Assembly (NCBI GenBank): GCA_903899015.1
Contig: CAIUHP010000045.1
Location: 1 to 64,000, forward strand
Length of the DNA: 64,000 bases
Origin: an uncultured Armatimonadota bacterium
Lineage (GTDB): Bacteria > Armatimonadota > Fimbriimonadia > Fimbriimonadales > Fimbriimonadaceae
Reading direction: 5' to 3'
Part shown: positions 9,253-17,940 of the stretch, one piece after another
Numbering within the stretch: the stretch's first letter is position 1
Layout of the letters: each line of letters starts with the position of its first letter
The notes under the pieces: model-generated
Databases searched by the model: none
The model's input: only the letters and a program-made list of their open reading frames with translations
What the model was told of the DNA's origin: nothing
Translations under genes and position numbers: made by a program

Positions 9253-10140
9253 GTGAGAAGTAATCTTCCTTCCCCTCCCCGATACAAACCTTGGACAAAA
9301 GGTGTGTATGAGGTTGCGCCGGGACTCAAATCTCTGGGGACAGATTATGGAAATGGAGATTCGGATGGGAAGCTCTTTCAATTCGATACGGACTATTCGC
9401 GGTATCTGGAGAATAAGCATAGGTGCCTTGAAGAACGTAAAGGCAAATATGTGATGCGCGAAAAGCTTTCGCCATCGGTTGAGGCTGCGGTAGTCGAATT
9501 AATGGCTGAACGGCTGGTAAAAGAATGGCCCGAATTGTTCACTCGAATTGGAGAGACGCTTCAGTGTGAACTGACTGGTCAGACGATTCCGCTTGCGCTT
9601 GACCAGTTGATGCTTCAAGTTCAAGAAGATTTAGCCGTCGTTGTTATTTCAGAAGGGCAAGATTGGATCGGCTATCTCAACATTTGCTGCCCAAGTCATT
9701 GGATCGCGGAAACAAAGATCGGCCGTTCGTTTTTTGAAACGCACATTCCGATTCCTGGCTTTGAGAGGGTGAACGCGGTCGCGCATACGATGGCCCTTTC
9801 AATGGTCCACAAAGGTCCATTCGTTCGGTTCGTTTGGGGGCTCACTGCGGATGATCGTTTGAACCAGCACCCAGAACCTCCTCCTGGAATTCCCGTCGAG
9901 GAGTGGGACACTCGAAAATCTCCGGGAGCGATGACTATTCGTGTAGAACGACAAACAACCTGGGGTCTGCCCGAAGTGGGCGCGGCTATTTTTGCCATTC
10001 GAGTGGGCTTCACAGAGGGTGAAGAAGTACGCAAGGTCCCAGAAGAGTGGAAGGCTCTTCAAGCTACTGTTCGGTCCATGTCTGCCGAGTCCCAAGCCTA
10101 TAAAGGACTGGCTGGGTTTCTGCCCATACTCGACATCTAG
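9253..10140 (+). CDS. DUF3445 family (heme-dependent oxidative N-demethylase-like) protein
   Basis: A 295-residue protein with the DUF3445 signature: LDQLMLQVQEDLAVV, CCPSHWIAETKIGRSF, GPFVRFVWGLTADDRLNQH and VERQTTWGLPEVGAA, in the family order. Characterised members are heme-dependent oxidative N-demethylases; the substrate here is unknown. Start GTG at 9253, with only a weak ribosome site. It is divergent from the McsB-like gene and converges on rpsR with a shared terminator. Confidence 0.85.
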   Translation: MRSNLPSPPRYKPWTKGVYEVAPGLKSLGTDYGNGDSDGKLFQFDTDYSRYLENKHRCLEERKGKYVMREKLSPSVEAAVVELMAERLVKEWPELFTRIGETLQCELTGQTIPLALDQLMLQVQEDLAVVVISEGQDWIGYLNICCPSHWIAETKIGRSFFETHIPIPGFERVNAVAHTMALSMVHKGPFVRFVWGLTADDRLNQHPEPPPGIPVEEWDTRKSPGAMTIRVERQTTWGLPEVGAAIFAIRVGFTEGEEVRKVPEEWKALQATVRSMSAESQAYKGLAGFLPILDI

Positions 10141-10150
10141 ACGCAAAAAA

Positions 10151-10175
10151 GAGAGGTGGAACTTGTCCACCTCTC
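10151..10175. terminator. bidirectional terminator between DUF3445 gene and rpsR
   Basis: A perfect 10-bp stem GAGAGGTGGA (10151-10160) with TCCACCTCTC (10166-10175), loop ACTTG. It is flanked by AAAAAA on the left (T-run for the minus strand) and AATTCTTGTTT on the right, so it can end transcripts from both sides. Confidence 0.88.
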
Positions 10176-10188
10176 AATTCTTGTTTGC

Positions 10189-10623
10189 TTACTCCTTGTC
10201 AGGAGCGGCGGCTGGGGCTGGAGCCTGTTGCTGCTGCTCTGAATGTCGAGGAGAATATCGCTCACGTCGGGGGCCGTACTCTCGTCGATCCGATCCCATT
10301 TCCTGGACCGTGAACGGAAGAAGTGCCATTTCGCGTGCTCTTCGGATCGCTTCAGAAATCATTCTTTGCTGACCAGCAGTATTTCCGCTCTGTCGGCTAG
10401 GAACAATCTTGCCTCGATCGTTCAGGAAGCGACGAAGGATATTCACTTCCTTGTAGTCGACCGTGTAAATCTTGTTGGCAGTTAAGTAGCTGACTTTACG
10501 GCGACGCTTGCCCTTAAAACGGGGTCCGCCTTCCATCGCATCTTTATCTGCGCGCGGGATCGCTAGTCGATCGGCCCCGCCACCATTATCACCGCGTTGC
10601 GGCCTTGTTGTTTCTTCGCTCAT
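10189..10623 (-). CDS. rpsR: 30S ribosomal protein S18 with long terminal extensions
   Basis: The core DYKEVNILRRFLNDRGKIVPSR then AGQQRMISEAIRRAREMALLPF (split by a few residues) is ribosomal protein S18. The protein is 144 residues against the usual 70-90: it has about 45 extra N-terminal residues (Gly/Arg/Lys-rich) and a roughly 35-residue C-terminal tail rich in Gln, Pro and Ala. The cysteines of the zinc-binding S18 form are absent. It stands alone rather than with rpsF and ssb. Both tails are probably disordered. Confidence 0.93.
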   Translation of the reverse strand: MSEETTRPQRGDNGGGADRLAIPRADKDAMEGGPRFKGKRRRKVSYLTANKIYTVDYKEVNILRRFLNDRGKIVPSRQSGNTAGQQRMISEAIRRAREMALLPFTVQEMGSDRREYGPRRERYSPRHSEQQQQAPAPAAAPDKE

Positions 10624-10694
10624 TCTTTCTAAAACTTCCAGAAGCTATTCGCTCGTGCTGACCTAAAAGTATAGCACAGGCACATAATGCAACT

Positions 10695-12635
10695 ATGCTT
10701 GGAGTTCTTGTCACCGCACTGTTTACACTCGGTGCAGTCGGTTTTGGTCGATTTTTGCTAAAAAAATGGTCTTCAGACCTCGATCCAGCCGAATCATTTG
10801 GTGTTCAGGGGCTTATTGGGCTCGGAGCTTTGGGACTGATCACTCTGTTTTTAGGGCTTTTACCAGACAGTTTGCACTGGGGCGGCTTTGTGATCGTAGG
10901 CATTTGCCTGTTTGGATACTCCCAGCTTGTACCTGGGTGGAAAGCGGGAGACTTTAAGTTTGCCAAGCCAGAAGGCCCGAATTTACTTTTTGTTCTAGCG
11001 ATGGCCGTTGCCGGTCTTTTTGCTCTGGTCGGCGTTCTGGCTCCGAGTGATACTTTGGATTGGGACACGCTTGCCTACCACTTGGCTGTTCCAAAACTCT
11101 GGCTCCAAGCGGGACAAATCCATTTCATCCCGGCAATCCATCACAGTAATTTCCCCTCGACGGTTGAAGACCTCTATATTTGGGGATTAACTTACGGAGG
11201 ACAAAGTGGAGCAAAGGCATTCTCCCTGATGTTCTTCGTGCTTGGTCTCGTAGCCATTTTCGGCATCTGTCGCAAGCAATATTCGCCCCAAGCAGGTTGG
11301 TGGGCCAGCCTCGCATTCGCGACGATCCCGGTAGTTCTTTGGGAAAGCGGCACAGGCTATATCGATGTTGCCCATGGGCTTTACGGCGGGTTGGGCGTTG
11401 TCTTTGCTGCGCGATTCTTGTCCGACACGAAATCCCGAGCCAACCTTTTCATCGCGGCCGTGATGTTAGGCTTTGCCGCAGGCACCAAATACACGGGTCT
11501 CCAAACGATCGGCGTGGTCGCCTTCGTCTTATTCGTTTCGTCTCTGCGCCAGAAAGATTTGACGATGGGAATCAAGTCAGCGGCTCTGGTCGGGCTCGTT
11601 TCGATGGTGATCGCTGGTCCGTGGTACGTCAAGAATATCGTTCAAACAGGTAATCCTGTCTATCCGTTCTTTTTCGAGAAGCTTGGAGGAAGAAATTGGG
11701 ATCAGCGTCGAGCCGATGTCTATCGAGTGGAGCAACAGAAATTTGGAGCTGGCACCGAGGCTGGCCGTCACAATCCCGCTGAGCTTGGAAACGCAGTTCT
11801 TGGTCTTGCCTATCAGCCGGGACGCTACGTCAACCCGCAAGAGGATCTTGGTCTAGGTACGCCCCTAGGTGCCATCGGTGTCGTTGTAATCGCGGGCGGA
11901 CTCCTTTGGGGGCTCAGTGGCAGACTTCGAACTTTTGAAAGTTCGATTCTAGGAGTTGTCGGGGTGAGCTTATTAATGTGGTTCTTCTTGAGCCAACAGA
12001 GCCGTTACGTGGTTCCACTCTCAGTCCCACTCGTGATTCTTGCGGGAGGAGCGATTGTTCAGCTTGGTGTTGGGCGGTTGCTGGCCGGTGCCGCCATCCT
12101 TCAAGCGGGATATTCGCTTGCACTCGTCTATATTCAGCGGTTTGAGCCTCAAAGCCAACCTGTTCTCGGAAAGGTCAGCACGGAAGAGTATCAAAAGCAT
12201 TCCATCGGATTCTTCGTTCCTAGCCAAGTGATTAACAAGGTCGCCGTGGGTGGAAAGGTGGCTCTATACGATGAAGTCTTTGGTTATTTGCTTGATGTCC
12301 CCTATATGTGGGCCAACCCTCCTCACAGCACTTTGATTCCATACGATTCGATGACAGATGCCGCATCGTATGTCGCGGAGCTGAAGAAACTCGGATTCAC
12401 CCACGTCTATATCAACCTGAGTCCGATGGTTAAAGACCCCGAATTCGTGAAACGATGGGTCGGAGCTATGGGCCTGGGAGATAATGTCGCTCCCTTTTCC
12501 GAAAAGGAACGGAAAGAGAAGATGGAGAACTGGCAAGACAAATGGATGGTCCTGTTAGCCGACGCCGTTCAGCAAAGAAAATTGACCCCCGTCCCCGAAT
12601 TGCAGAAAGGCGGGATATTGTTCAAGGTCGAATAA
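10695..12635 (+). CDS. GT-C type membrane glycosyltransferase (family 39-like)
   Basis: A 646-residue polytopic membrane protein with 10 or more hydrophobic segments and an extracytoplasmic C-terminal domain from about 480. The first loop carries an acidic motif, DTLDWDTLAYHLAVPKLW, similar to the catalytic loop of lipid-phosphate-sugar-dependent GT-C enzymes (ArnT/PMT type). Such enzymes move a sugar from a polyprenyl-phosphate donor to an acceptor outside the inner membrane. Acceptor and sugar are unknown. The assignment to family 39 is inference from topology and the acidic loop. Confidence 0.75.
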   Translation: MLGVLVTALFTLGAVGFGRFLLKKWSSDLDPAESFGVQGLIGLGALGLITLFLGLLPDSLHWGGFVIVGICLFGYSQLVPGWKAGDFKFAKPEGPNLLFVLAMAVAGLFALVGVLAPSDTLDWDTLAYHLAVPKLWLQAGQIHFIPAIHHSNFPSTVEDLYIWGLTYGGQSGAKAFSLMFFVLGLVAIFGICRKQYSPQAGWWASLAFATIPVVLWESGTGYIDVAHGLYGGLGVVFAARFLSDTKSRANLFIAAVMLGFAAGTKYTGLQTIGVVAFVLFVSSLRQKDLTMGIKSAALVGLVSMVIAGPWYVKNIVQTGNPVYPFFFEKLGGRNWDQRRADVYRVEQQKFGAGTEAGRHNPAELGNAVLGLAYQPGRYVNPQEDLGLGTPLGAIGVVVIAGGLLWGLSGRLRTFESSILGVVGVSLLMWFFLSQQSRYVVPLSVPLVILAGGAIVQLGVGRLLAGAAILQAGYSLALVYIQRFEPQSQPVLGKVSTEEYQKHSIGFFVPSQVINKVAVGGKVALYDEVFGYLLDVPYMWANPPHSTLIPYDSMTDAASYVAELKKLGFTHVYINLSPMVKDPEFVKRWVGAMGLGDNVAPFSEKERKEKMENWQDKWMVLLADAVQQRKLTPVPELQKGGILFKVE

Positions 12636-12640
12636 TTGAG

Positions 12641-12727
12641 AGCGAACACAGCCGTAATAGTGCCTTAGGCCCTTACTTAATTCGGCCTACGGCGGTCAAA
12701 TGGGTGGTTGTGAAATAACCGTTCGCT
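12641..12727 (+). promoter_or_regulatory. possible structured RNA leader (junction-like fold)
   Basis: AGCGAAC (12641-12647) pairs with GTTCGCT (12721-12727), closing two internal hairpins. One is GCCGT/ACGGC continued by AGGCC/GGCCT (12651-12655, 12667-12671, 12684-12693). The other is GGTT/AACC (12706-12709/12717-12720), directly stacked on the closing stem. There is no T-run, so it is not a simple terminator. It lies 53 bp upstream of the aldo/keto reductase-lysC operon. It does not match lysine, TPP or purine riboswitches as I know them. Function is inference only. Confidence 0.4.
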
Positions 12728-12779
12728 GATAGGTTTGGTTGGACCGGCACAGATTTACTTCGGGGGGTAACCTTAGGGG

Positions 12780-13733
12780 GTGAACTACCGGAAATTAGGT
12801 CGCTTCAACATCAAGGTAAGTGAAGTCGGCGTTGGGGGCTGGTTAACCCATGGCCGCACAATTGAAGACTCCACGACTACCGAGATCGTACACAAGGCGT
12901 TCGACTTAGGGGTCAATTTCTTCGATACTGCTGATGTCTACAACCAAGGCAAAGCAGAAACCTCACTCGGACACGCGATTAAGGGGCTCAAGAGGGAAGA
13001 ACTGGTCATCGCGACCAAATGCTATTTCCCCATGAGCGACAAGCCAAATGACCGAGGGCTTGGTCGTAAACATATTACGGAATCCGTTCATAACTCACTA
13101 AAACGACTTCAGATCGACTACATCGACATGATGCAGTTCCATCGATTCGATGCCGACACATGCCTGGATGAAACCGTGAGGGCGATTGATGACCTCGTGA
13201 AGGCGGGCAAGATTCTGTATTGGGGCGTCAGCGAGTGGAAAGCCCACCAGATCACCGATTTGGTTCATACATCCAAGGAGCTGAATGCCAATCCGCCCGC
13301 AAGTAATCAGCCGATTTACAACATGCTCACTCGAGGAATCGAAGAGAGCGTCTTGCCAACTTGCGAACAGTTCGGAATTGGGAATGTTGTTTTCTCACCG
13401 TTGGCCCAAGGAGTTCTTACTGGCAAATACCTTCCTGGACAGCCTGCTCCAACCGGTACGAGAGCGGCTGACACATCATCCAACCAATTTATGCAGCGTT
13501 TCATGGATGATGAAACACTCACTCGTGTTCAAAACCTAAAAGCATATGCCGAGGGACTCGGTCATGAATTGACCGAGTTTGTGCTCGCCTGGTGCTTGCG
13601 TCAGAAGATGGTAAGCAGCGTAATTATTGGAGCCACAAGTGCGTCTCAGGTGGAAACAAACGTGAAGGCAAGTGGCATTCAGTTTGACTCTGCCGTTTGG
13701 GAACGAGCCGAGCAGATTTTGGCGGGGCAATAA
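12780..13733 (+). CDS. aldo/keto reductase
   Basis: A 317-residue NAD(P)H-dependent oxidoreductase with a TIM-barrel fold, related to the Kv-beta/YghZ group. Motifs: NYRKLGRFNIKVSEVGVGG at the N-terminus, FDTADVYNQGKAE with catalytic Asp50 and Tyr55, the Lys in VIATKCYF, and the His in MMQFHRFD. Substrate unknown. GTG start; TTAGGGGG runs up to it. It is followed 17 bp later by the ACT protein, so it appears to lead the lysC-folP operon. Confidence 0.92.
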   Translation: MNYRKLGRFNIKVSEVGVGGWLTHGRTIEDSTTTEIVHKAFDLGVNFFDTADVYNQGKAETSLGHAIKGLKREELVIATKCYFPMSDKPNDRGLGRKHITESVHNSLKRLQIDYIDMMQFHRFDADTCLDETVRAIDDLVKAGKILYWGVSEWKAHQITDLVHTSKELNANPPASNQPIYNMLTRGIEESVLPTCEQFGIGNVVFSPLAQGVLTGKYLPGQPAPTGTRAADTSSNQFMQRFMDDETLTRVQNLKAYAEGLGHELTEFVLAWCLRQKMVSSVIIGATSASQVETNVKASGIQFDSAVWERAEQILAGQ

Positions 13734-13750
13734 GAGGAGTGGTGTCGGGA

Positions 13751-14242
13751 GTGTTAATCAACGGCTCAGCCGAAACTGAATTTGAAAAGAGACGCGGCGT
13801 GAGCCGAGTCGAAGTGCGTCACGGATTTGCTCAAGTCCATATTTCCAGAATTCCGAACGATGTGATGACCGAGAGGCTTCGCATTCTGGACCTCGTCGCC
13901 AAAGCGGGAATTAGTATCGATTTTCTGAAGCTAACCCCTTCTGGAATGTCCTTTCTTATCCCAGAACCGACTGCCCACCAAATGGATTTGGTGCTGGAGC
14001 CTTGTGGCGACCATTTCACTGTGCGTGAGGAAAGAAGCATCGTGTTGGTGTATGCCGTCAACATTCGCGACGAAGAGGGCCTCATCGCCGGCATGGTCCA
14101 TACTGCCATTGCCAATGGCATCAGAGTCGACCATATTGGCGATATGCACGATCGAATGCTTATGGTCGTTAAGAAATCTGAGGCAGAGAAACTGGCCACT
14201 TTGATAAAAGACACCCTGACGGTTCCGGAGGTGGTGTCATGA
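13751..14242 (+). CDS. tandem ACT-domain protein, probable aspartokinase regulator
   Basis: About 163 residues forming two ACT-like units: RVEVRHGFAQVHISRIPND and onwards, then RSIVLVYAVNIRDEEG ... ANGIRVDHIG. ACT domains bind amino acids and control enzymes such as aspartate kinase. Its stop overlaps the lysC start (ATGA), so the two are translated together. I infer a free-standing amino-acid sensor for LysC. The start is ambiguous (GTG at 13739, 13742 or 13751); 13751 leaves room for the GAGGAG ribosome site at 13734-13739. Confidence 0.8.
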   Translation: MLINGSAETEFEKRRGVSRVEVRHGFAQVHISRIPNDVMTERLRILDLVAKAGISIDFLKLTPSGMSFLIPEPTAHQMDLVLEPCGDHFTVREERSIVLVYAVNIRDEEGLIAGMVHTAIANGIRVDHIGDMHDRMLMVVKKSEAEKLATLIKDTLTVPEVVS

Positions 14243-15591
14243 AAATCAAAGTGATGAAATTTGGCGGAACAAGCGTGGCCAAGCCTGAGGCCCGCATGAC
14301 GTCTGCAATGCGCGTCATTTCCGCAAAGGAGCAAGGATACAGCCCGGTTGTGGTTGTAAGCGCGATCGGACGAAAAGGCGCACCTTACGCAACGGATACG
14401 TTGCTCAATCTCCTACGTGAGATCGATCCCAATGTCGAACCGGATCCGCGCGAACTCGACATGATGATTGCCTGCGGCGAGATCATGTCGGCAGTTATTT
14501 TTGCTCATACGTTGAAGACTCTCGGGCACCCTGCCCAAGCTTTCCGAGGTGGGCAAGCTGGAATTCGAACGGATGGAGTTTATGGAAATGCTCGCATCGT
14601 TGGAATCAATCCCATTAGCTTGCTGCGCAGTATTGAGCAGGACAAAATTCCGGTGGTCTGCGGCTTCCAAGGCGTATTTGTATTAAACGAGGGTGATCCC
14701 GGTGGAGAGCTCACGACCCTTGGTCGCGGAGGCTCGGATACGACGGGAGCCGCGATCGGTGCGGCTCTTCAGGCCGATGCAGTCGAGATTTATACCGATG
14801 TCGACGGTGTTAAGACCGCTGATCCCGATGCGGTGAAAGAAGCCCCTACGCTTCGCAAAGTAACTTACGACGAAGTTGCCGAAATCGCCCACCTTGGCGC
14901 AAAAGTTGTTCATCCGCGAGCGGCTGAGATCGCCATGAATTACGGCATTCCGTTGTGGGTGAAGAGTACATTTACCGACGACGAAGGAACTGAGATCGTC
15001 ACCAGAGAAACGTTCCCAGGTCGACGTGTAACCGGTGTCACGCATACGGGCAAATTGGTTTATCTCCAGTTCGACTTGATCCATGCCGCTGAGGGTGATC
15101 GAGCGATGCTTGAGAGTCGCATCTACGAGACGATGGCCAAGTACGGCATCAGCTTGTTCATGCTCAATCTGAGTCCGAGCAGCACCGGATTTGCAGTGCC
15201 TCGTTCCCAGTATCCGATTGTGGAAGGCGTTCTTGATGGTCTAGTGATTCCACTTTCTGGTGAAGAAAAGCGGGTCTATCTTGTACAAATCGGTTCAAAA
15301 CCCTCGCGGGTTGTCGAAACGCAGGCGTCCTTATTGAGTTCGCTCGGCGAGGTTTGTCGCATTCCGACCCTTCTCACGGAAGGTTGCACGATGGTTTCTT
15401 TGGTCGGTCACGAGTACATGCAGCAGCCGGGAGTATTCCTGGATGTGCTCTCGACGCTTGTCGGAGGTCAGGTCACGGTTCTGCAAACGAGCGATAGCGA
15501 CTACTCACTGAGCTGCCTTGTGCCAGAAGCGGATACAAACCGAGCCGTTAAGCTACTGCATGATCGTTTCAAGCTTGCCGAGGTGAGTTAA
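14239..15591 (+). CDS. lysC: aspartate kinase
   Basis: A 450-residue enzyme that phosphorylates aspartate at the head of the lysine, threonine and methionine pathways. It starts with the diagnostic KFGGTSVA, has the GRGGSDTTGAAIGAAL substrate loop and YTDVDGVKTADP, and ends in two ACT domains (from about 300), which usually confer feedback inhibition. It overlaps the ACT-protein gene by 4 nt and is followed 2 nt later by folP. Confidence 0.96.
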   Translation: MKIKVMKFGGTSVAKPEARMTSAMRVISAKEQGYSPVVVVSAIGRKGAPYATDTLLNLLREIDPNVEPDPRELDMMIACGEIMSAVIFAHTLKTLGHPAQAFRGGQAGIRTDGVYGNARIVGINPISLLRSIEQDKIPVVCGFQGVFVLNEGDPGGELTTLGRGGSDTTGAAIGAALQADAVEIYTDVDGVKTADPDAVKEAPTLRKVTYDEVAEIAHLGAKVVHPRAAEIAMNYGIPLWVKSTFTDDEGTEIVTRETFPGRRVTGVTHTGKLVYLQFDLIHAAEGDRAMLESRIYETMAKYGISLFMLNLSPSSTGFAVPRSQYPIVEGVLDGLVIPLSGEEKRVYLVQIGSKPSRVVETQASLLSSLGEVCRIPTLLTEGCTMVSLVGHEYMQQPGVFLDVLSTLVGGQVTVLQTSDSDYSLSCLVPEADTNRAVKLLHDRFKLAEVS

Positions 15592-15593
15592 GC

Positions 15594-16424
15594 TTGTGGG
15601 AACTCCCATCAACCCGTCCGGCGCTGATGGGAATTCTCAACATTACGCCGGATTCGTTTAGTGATGGCGGTTTAAACTTTAATCAATCCACCGCGGTGGA
15701 CTCTGCTCGTCGTATGGTAGATGAGGGGGCAGATCTTCTTGATATCGGCGGAGAGTCAACCCGACCTGGGGCGGTGGAAGTATCGGCCGAGGAAGAACTA
15801 CGCCGGGTAATTCCGGTGATTGAAGCTATCCAATCAGTTGGCTTGCCGATTTCAGTAGATACACGCAAAGCGTCCGTGGCTAAAGCGGCACTTGCTGCCG
15901 GTGCGACGATCGTGAATGATGTATCGGCCTTTGCTGACCCTCAAATGCCGGAAGTTTGTGCACTGGCGGGCTGCCATGTTTGCCTCATGCATATGAAGGG
16001 AGAACCTCAGTCGATGCAGAAGAGCCCTACTTACGGAGACGTGGTTCTTGAAGTGACTGAATATCTAGTTGAGAAGGCAAAAGCCGCTGAACTTGCGGGA
16101 ATCGTCAAGTCTCGAATCTGGCTTGACCCAGGCATTGGGTTTGGTAAGACCGGGCAGCATAATTTTCTGCTCTTACATGGACTTGAAGAGTTGGTTGACT
16201 TGGGCTATCCAGTCATGATTGGCGTAAGCAGAAAGAGTTTTATCGGAGCGGTTTCGCATGCAAGTGTGGAGCAAAGACTCCCCGGAACGCTTGCCGCTCA
16301 AGTGCTCGCTCAGGCGTCGGGAGTCAGAGTTGTGCGCGCGCACGACGTCTCCGAAGCGCGTCAAGCTATTGATGTCGCAGCGATGATCCTCAGACCTTCA
16401 TTGTTTTCCAAGCCCCTTGCTTGA
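15594..16424 (+). CDS. folP: dihydropteroate synthase
   Basis: A 276-residue folate-pathway enzyme joining dihydropterin pyrophosphate to p-aminobenzoate; the sulfonamide target. Signatures: MGILNITPDSFSDGG at 12-26, DIGGESTRPGA, NDVSAF, and SRKSFIG near the C-terminus. The TTG start follows the lysC stop by 2 nt, with GAGGTGA about 10 bp upstream inside lysC. Its 3' end overlaps the convergent MATE gene by 35 bp. Confidence 0.95.
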   Translation: MWELPSTRPALMGILNITPDSFSDGGLNFNQSTAVDSARRMVDEGADLLDIGGESTRPGAVEVSAEEELRRVIPVIEAIQSVGLPISVDTRKASVAKAALAAGATIVNDVSAFADPQMPEVCALAGCHVCLMHMKGEPQSMQKSPTYGDVVLEVTEYLVEKAKAAELAGIVKSRIWLDPGIGFGKTGQHNFLLLHGLEELVDLGYPVMIGVSRKSFIGAVSHASVEQRLPGTLAAQVLAQASGVRVVRAHDVSEARQAIDVAAMILRPSLFSKPLA

Positions 16425-17850
16425 AGAGAATGAGCCCTAAGACTCCTTGAAGACCTTGAGTAAACGCCATGGAAGTCCATGCTCCTTGCGCTCCCCAGCC
16501 TAAGCCGAATGGCATCGCCAACCAATGAAAAATGTGGTAGCCGGTCGGTAGAGCGAGGAAGAAAGCGAGCGGGACACGAACTCCCCACAAGGCAAAGATC
16601 GAGATCCACATCGGGCGAATGGTGTCGCCTGCTCCTTGCATCGCTCCGAATACGATCATGGCGTAAGCAAAAAGTGTTTCGGTTGCGCACAGGTATCGAA
16701 GCAAAGTGATCGTTTGCGCCACCATTTCGGGTTTATCGCCCAACAGGACACTTGCGATATTGGGTGCGAAGACAAAGATGGGTACCGCGAGAGAAAAGGT
16801 TACGAGCGCTCCGTGATGAGAAGCAATCCAACCCAAACGCTCGGCTCGTTCGGGTCTTTTCATCCCCAAGCTTTGACCAACCAGCGCACCGGCTGCTACC
16901 GACAGTCCAAACGACGGCATAAACATGACCGACTCAATCGCAAACCCGGTGCTCATGGCTCCGATCGCAGTTGAACCGTGAGGCACCATCGCAAGAACGA
17001 TCGTGAACACGGTCAGCGACAAGACGCGCAAGGTTGCCATCATGGCCGCTGGGATGGCAATGCGCAATATTCGGGTTACCCACTGGAGTTCCGGTAAATG
17101 GAATCCCCAAAGGCTACCGAGCGGAGTCTTGGCAACAAAACAAAGGTAGATGATCGCGGAAATCCAAGCGCTTACGGAGAGTGCCGTACACGCTCCAATG
17201 AGCCCCATATCTGCCCCAGGAAGGGTGACGTTAAGCAAACCGCCAAACATAGCGACCTTATGGGAGGGGAAGATGAGGACACTATTGAGAACCATGTGAA
17301 TCAGGATTTGAAATCCTGAAATGTACATCGGACTCTTGGTGTCACCGATCCCTCGTAGCGAGCCTGCTAACGTTTGGATGACGTAGATCGGAGGAATGCA
17401 TGTCGCATACACCATGACGAACCGGGTCATCAGGTGAATAGCGCCTGGATCGTCAGCGGGCAGCACAATGTGTGACACGCTGGTTGCGCTCCAAGCTGTA
17501 ATGGCCGCCATCAGGAATCCGCCAATGATCGCTACTCGAATGCTCTGGCGACTGGCGAGACGATATTCTGTGGGATTATCCGCGCCAAACGCACGGCTAA
17601 CCAACGCGGTCGCACCGGTTGCCACTGCCACCGCGAGCGAGAACATCAAGAACATGACGTTGATCGCACCGCCATGCGCAGTGAGCGCATCGGTGTTAAG
17701 GTGGCCAATGAATCCGCGATCAAGTAGTTGATTGACTACCTGCAGAGAATTCAGCACCACCGCAGGCCATGCTAGCTTCCAAACAACAGAAGTCGCGTTC
17801 TCAGAAGCAGCTGTGCCCAGTTCATCGGTCGATTCAACGATGGTTGACAC
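16390..17850 (-). CDS. MATE family efflux transporter
   Basis: A 486-residue inner-membrane antiporter with about 12 hydrophobic segments in two similar halves. The N-terminal half contains VWKLAWPAVVLNSLQVVNQL and ATGATALVSRAFGADN, the latter typical of MATE/NorM proteins, repeated in the second half as AAGALVGQSLGMKRPERAE. Members export cationic drugs or metabolites using Na+ or H+. The last 35 bp overlap the end of folP on the other strand. Confidence 0.92.
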   Translation of the reverse strand: MSTIVESTDELGTAASENATSVVWKLAWPAVVLNSLQVVNQLLDRGFIGHLNTDALTAHGGAINVMFLMFSLAVAVATGATALVSRAFGADNPTEYRLASRQSIRVAIIGGFLMAAITAWSATSVSHIVLPADDPGAIHLMTRFVMVYATCIPPIYVIQTLAGSLRGIGDTKSPMYISGFQILIHMVLNSVLIFPSHKVAMFGGLLNVTLPGADMGLIGACTALSVSAWISAIIYLCFVAKTPLGSLWGFHLPELQWVTRILRIAIPAAMMATLRVLSLTVFTIVLAMVPHGSTAIGAMSTGFAIESVMFMPSFGLSVAAGALVGQSLGMKRPERAERLGWIASHHGALVTFSLAVPIFVFAPNIASVLLGDKPEMVAQTITLLRYLCATETLFAYAMIVFGAMQGAGDTIRPMWISIFALWGVRVPLAFFLALPTGYHIFHWLAMPFGLGWGAQGAWTSMAFTQGLQGVLGLILFKQGAWKTMKV

Positions 17851-17940
17851 TGAAGATAAGAGAGGATACCTTCACAAGTAAATCTATCTGACTTTTCCGA
17901 GTCGATACTTGGAGAGATTCTGATGAGGTAAAAAACGGTC

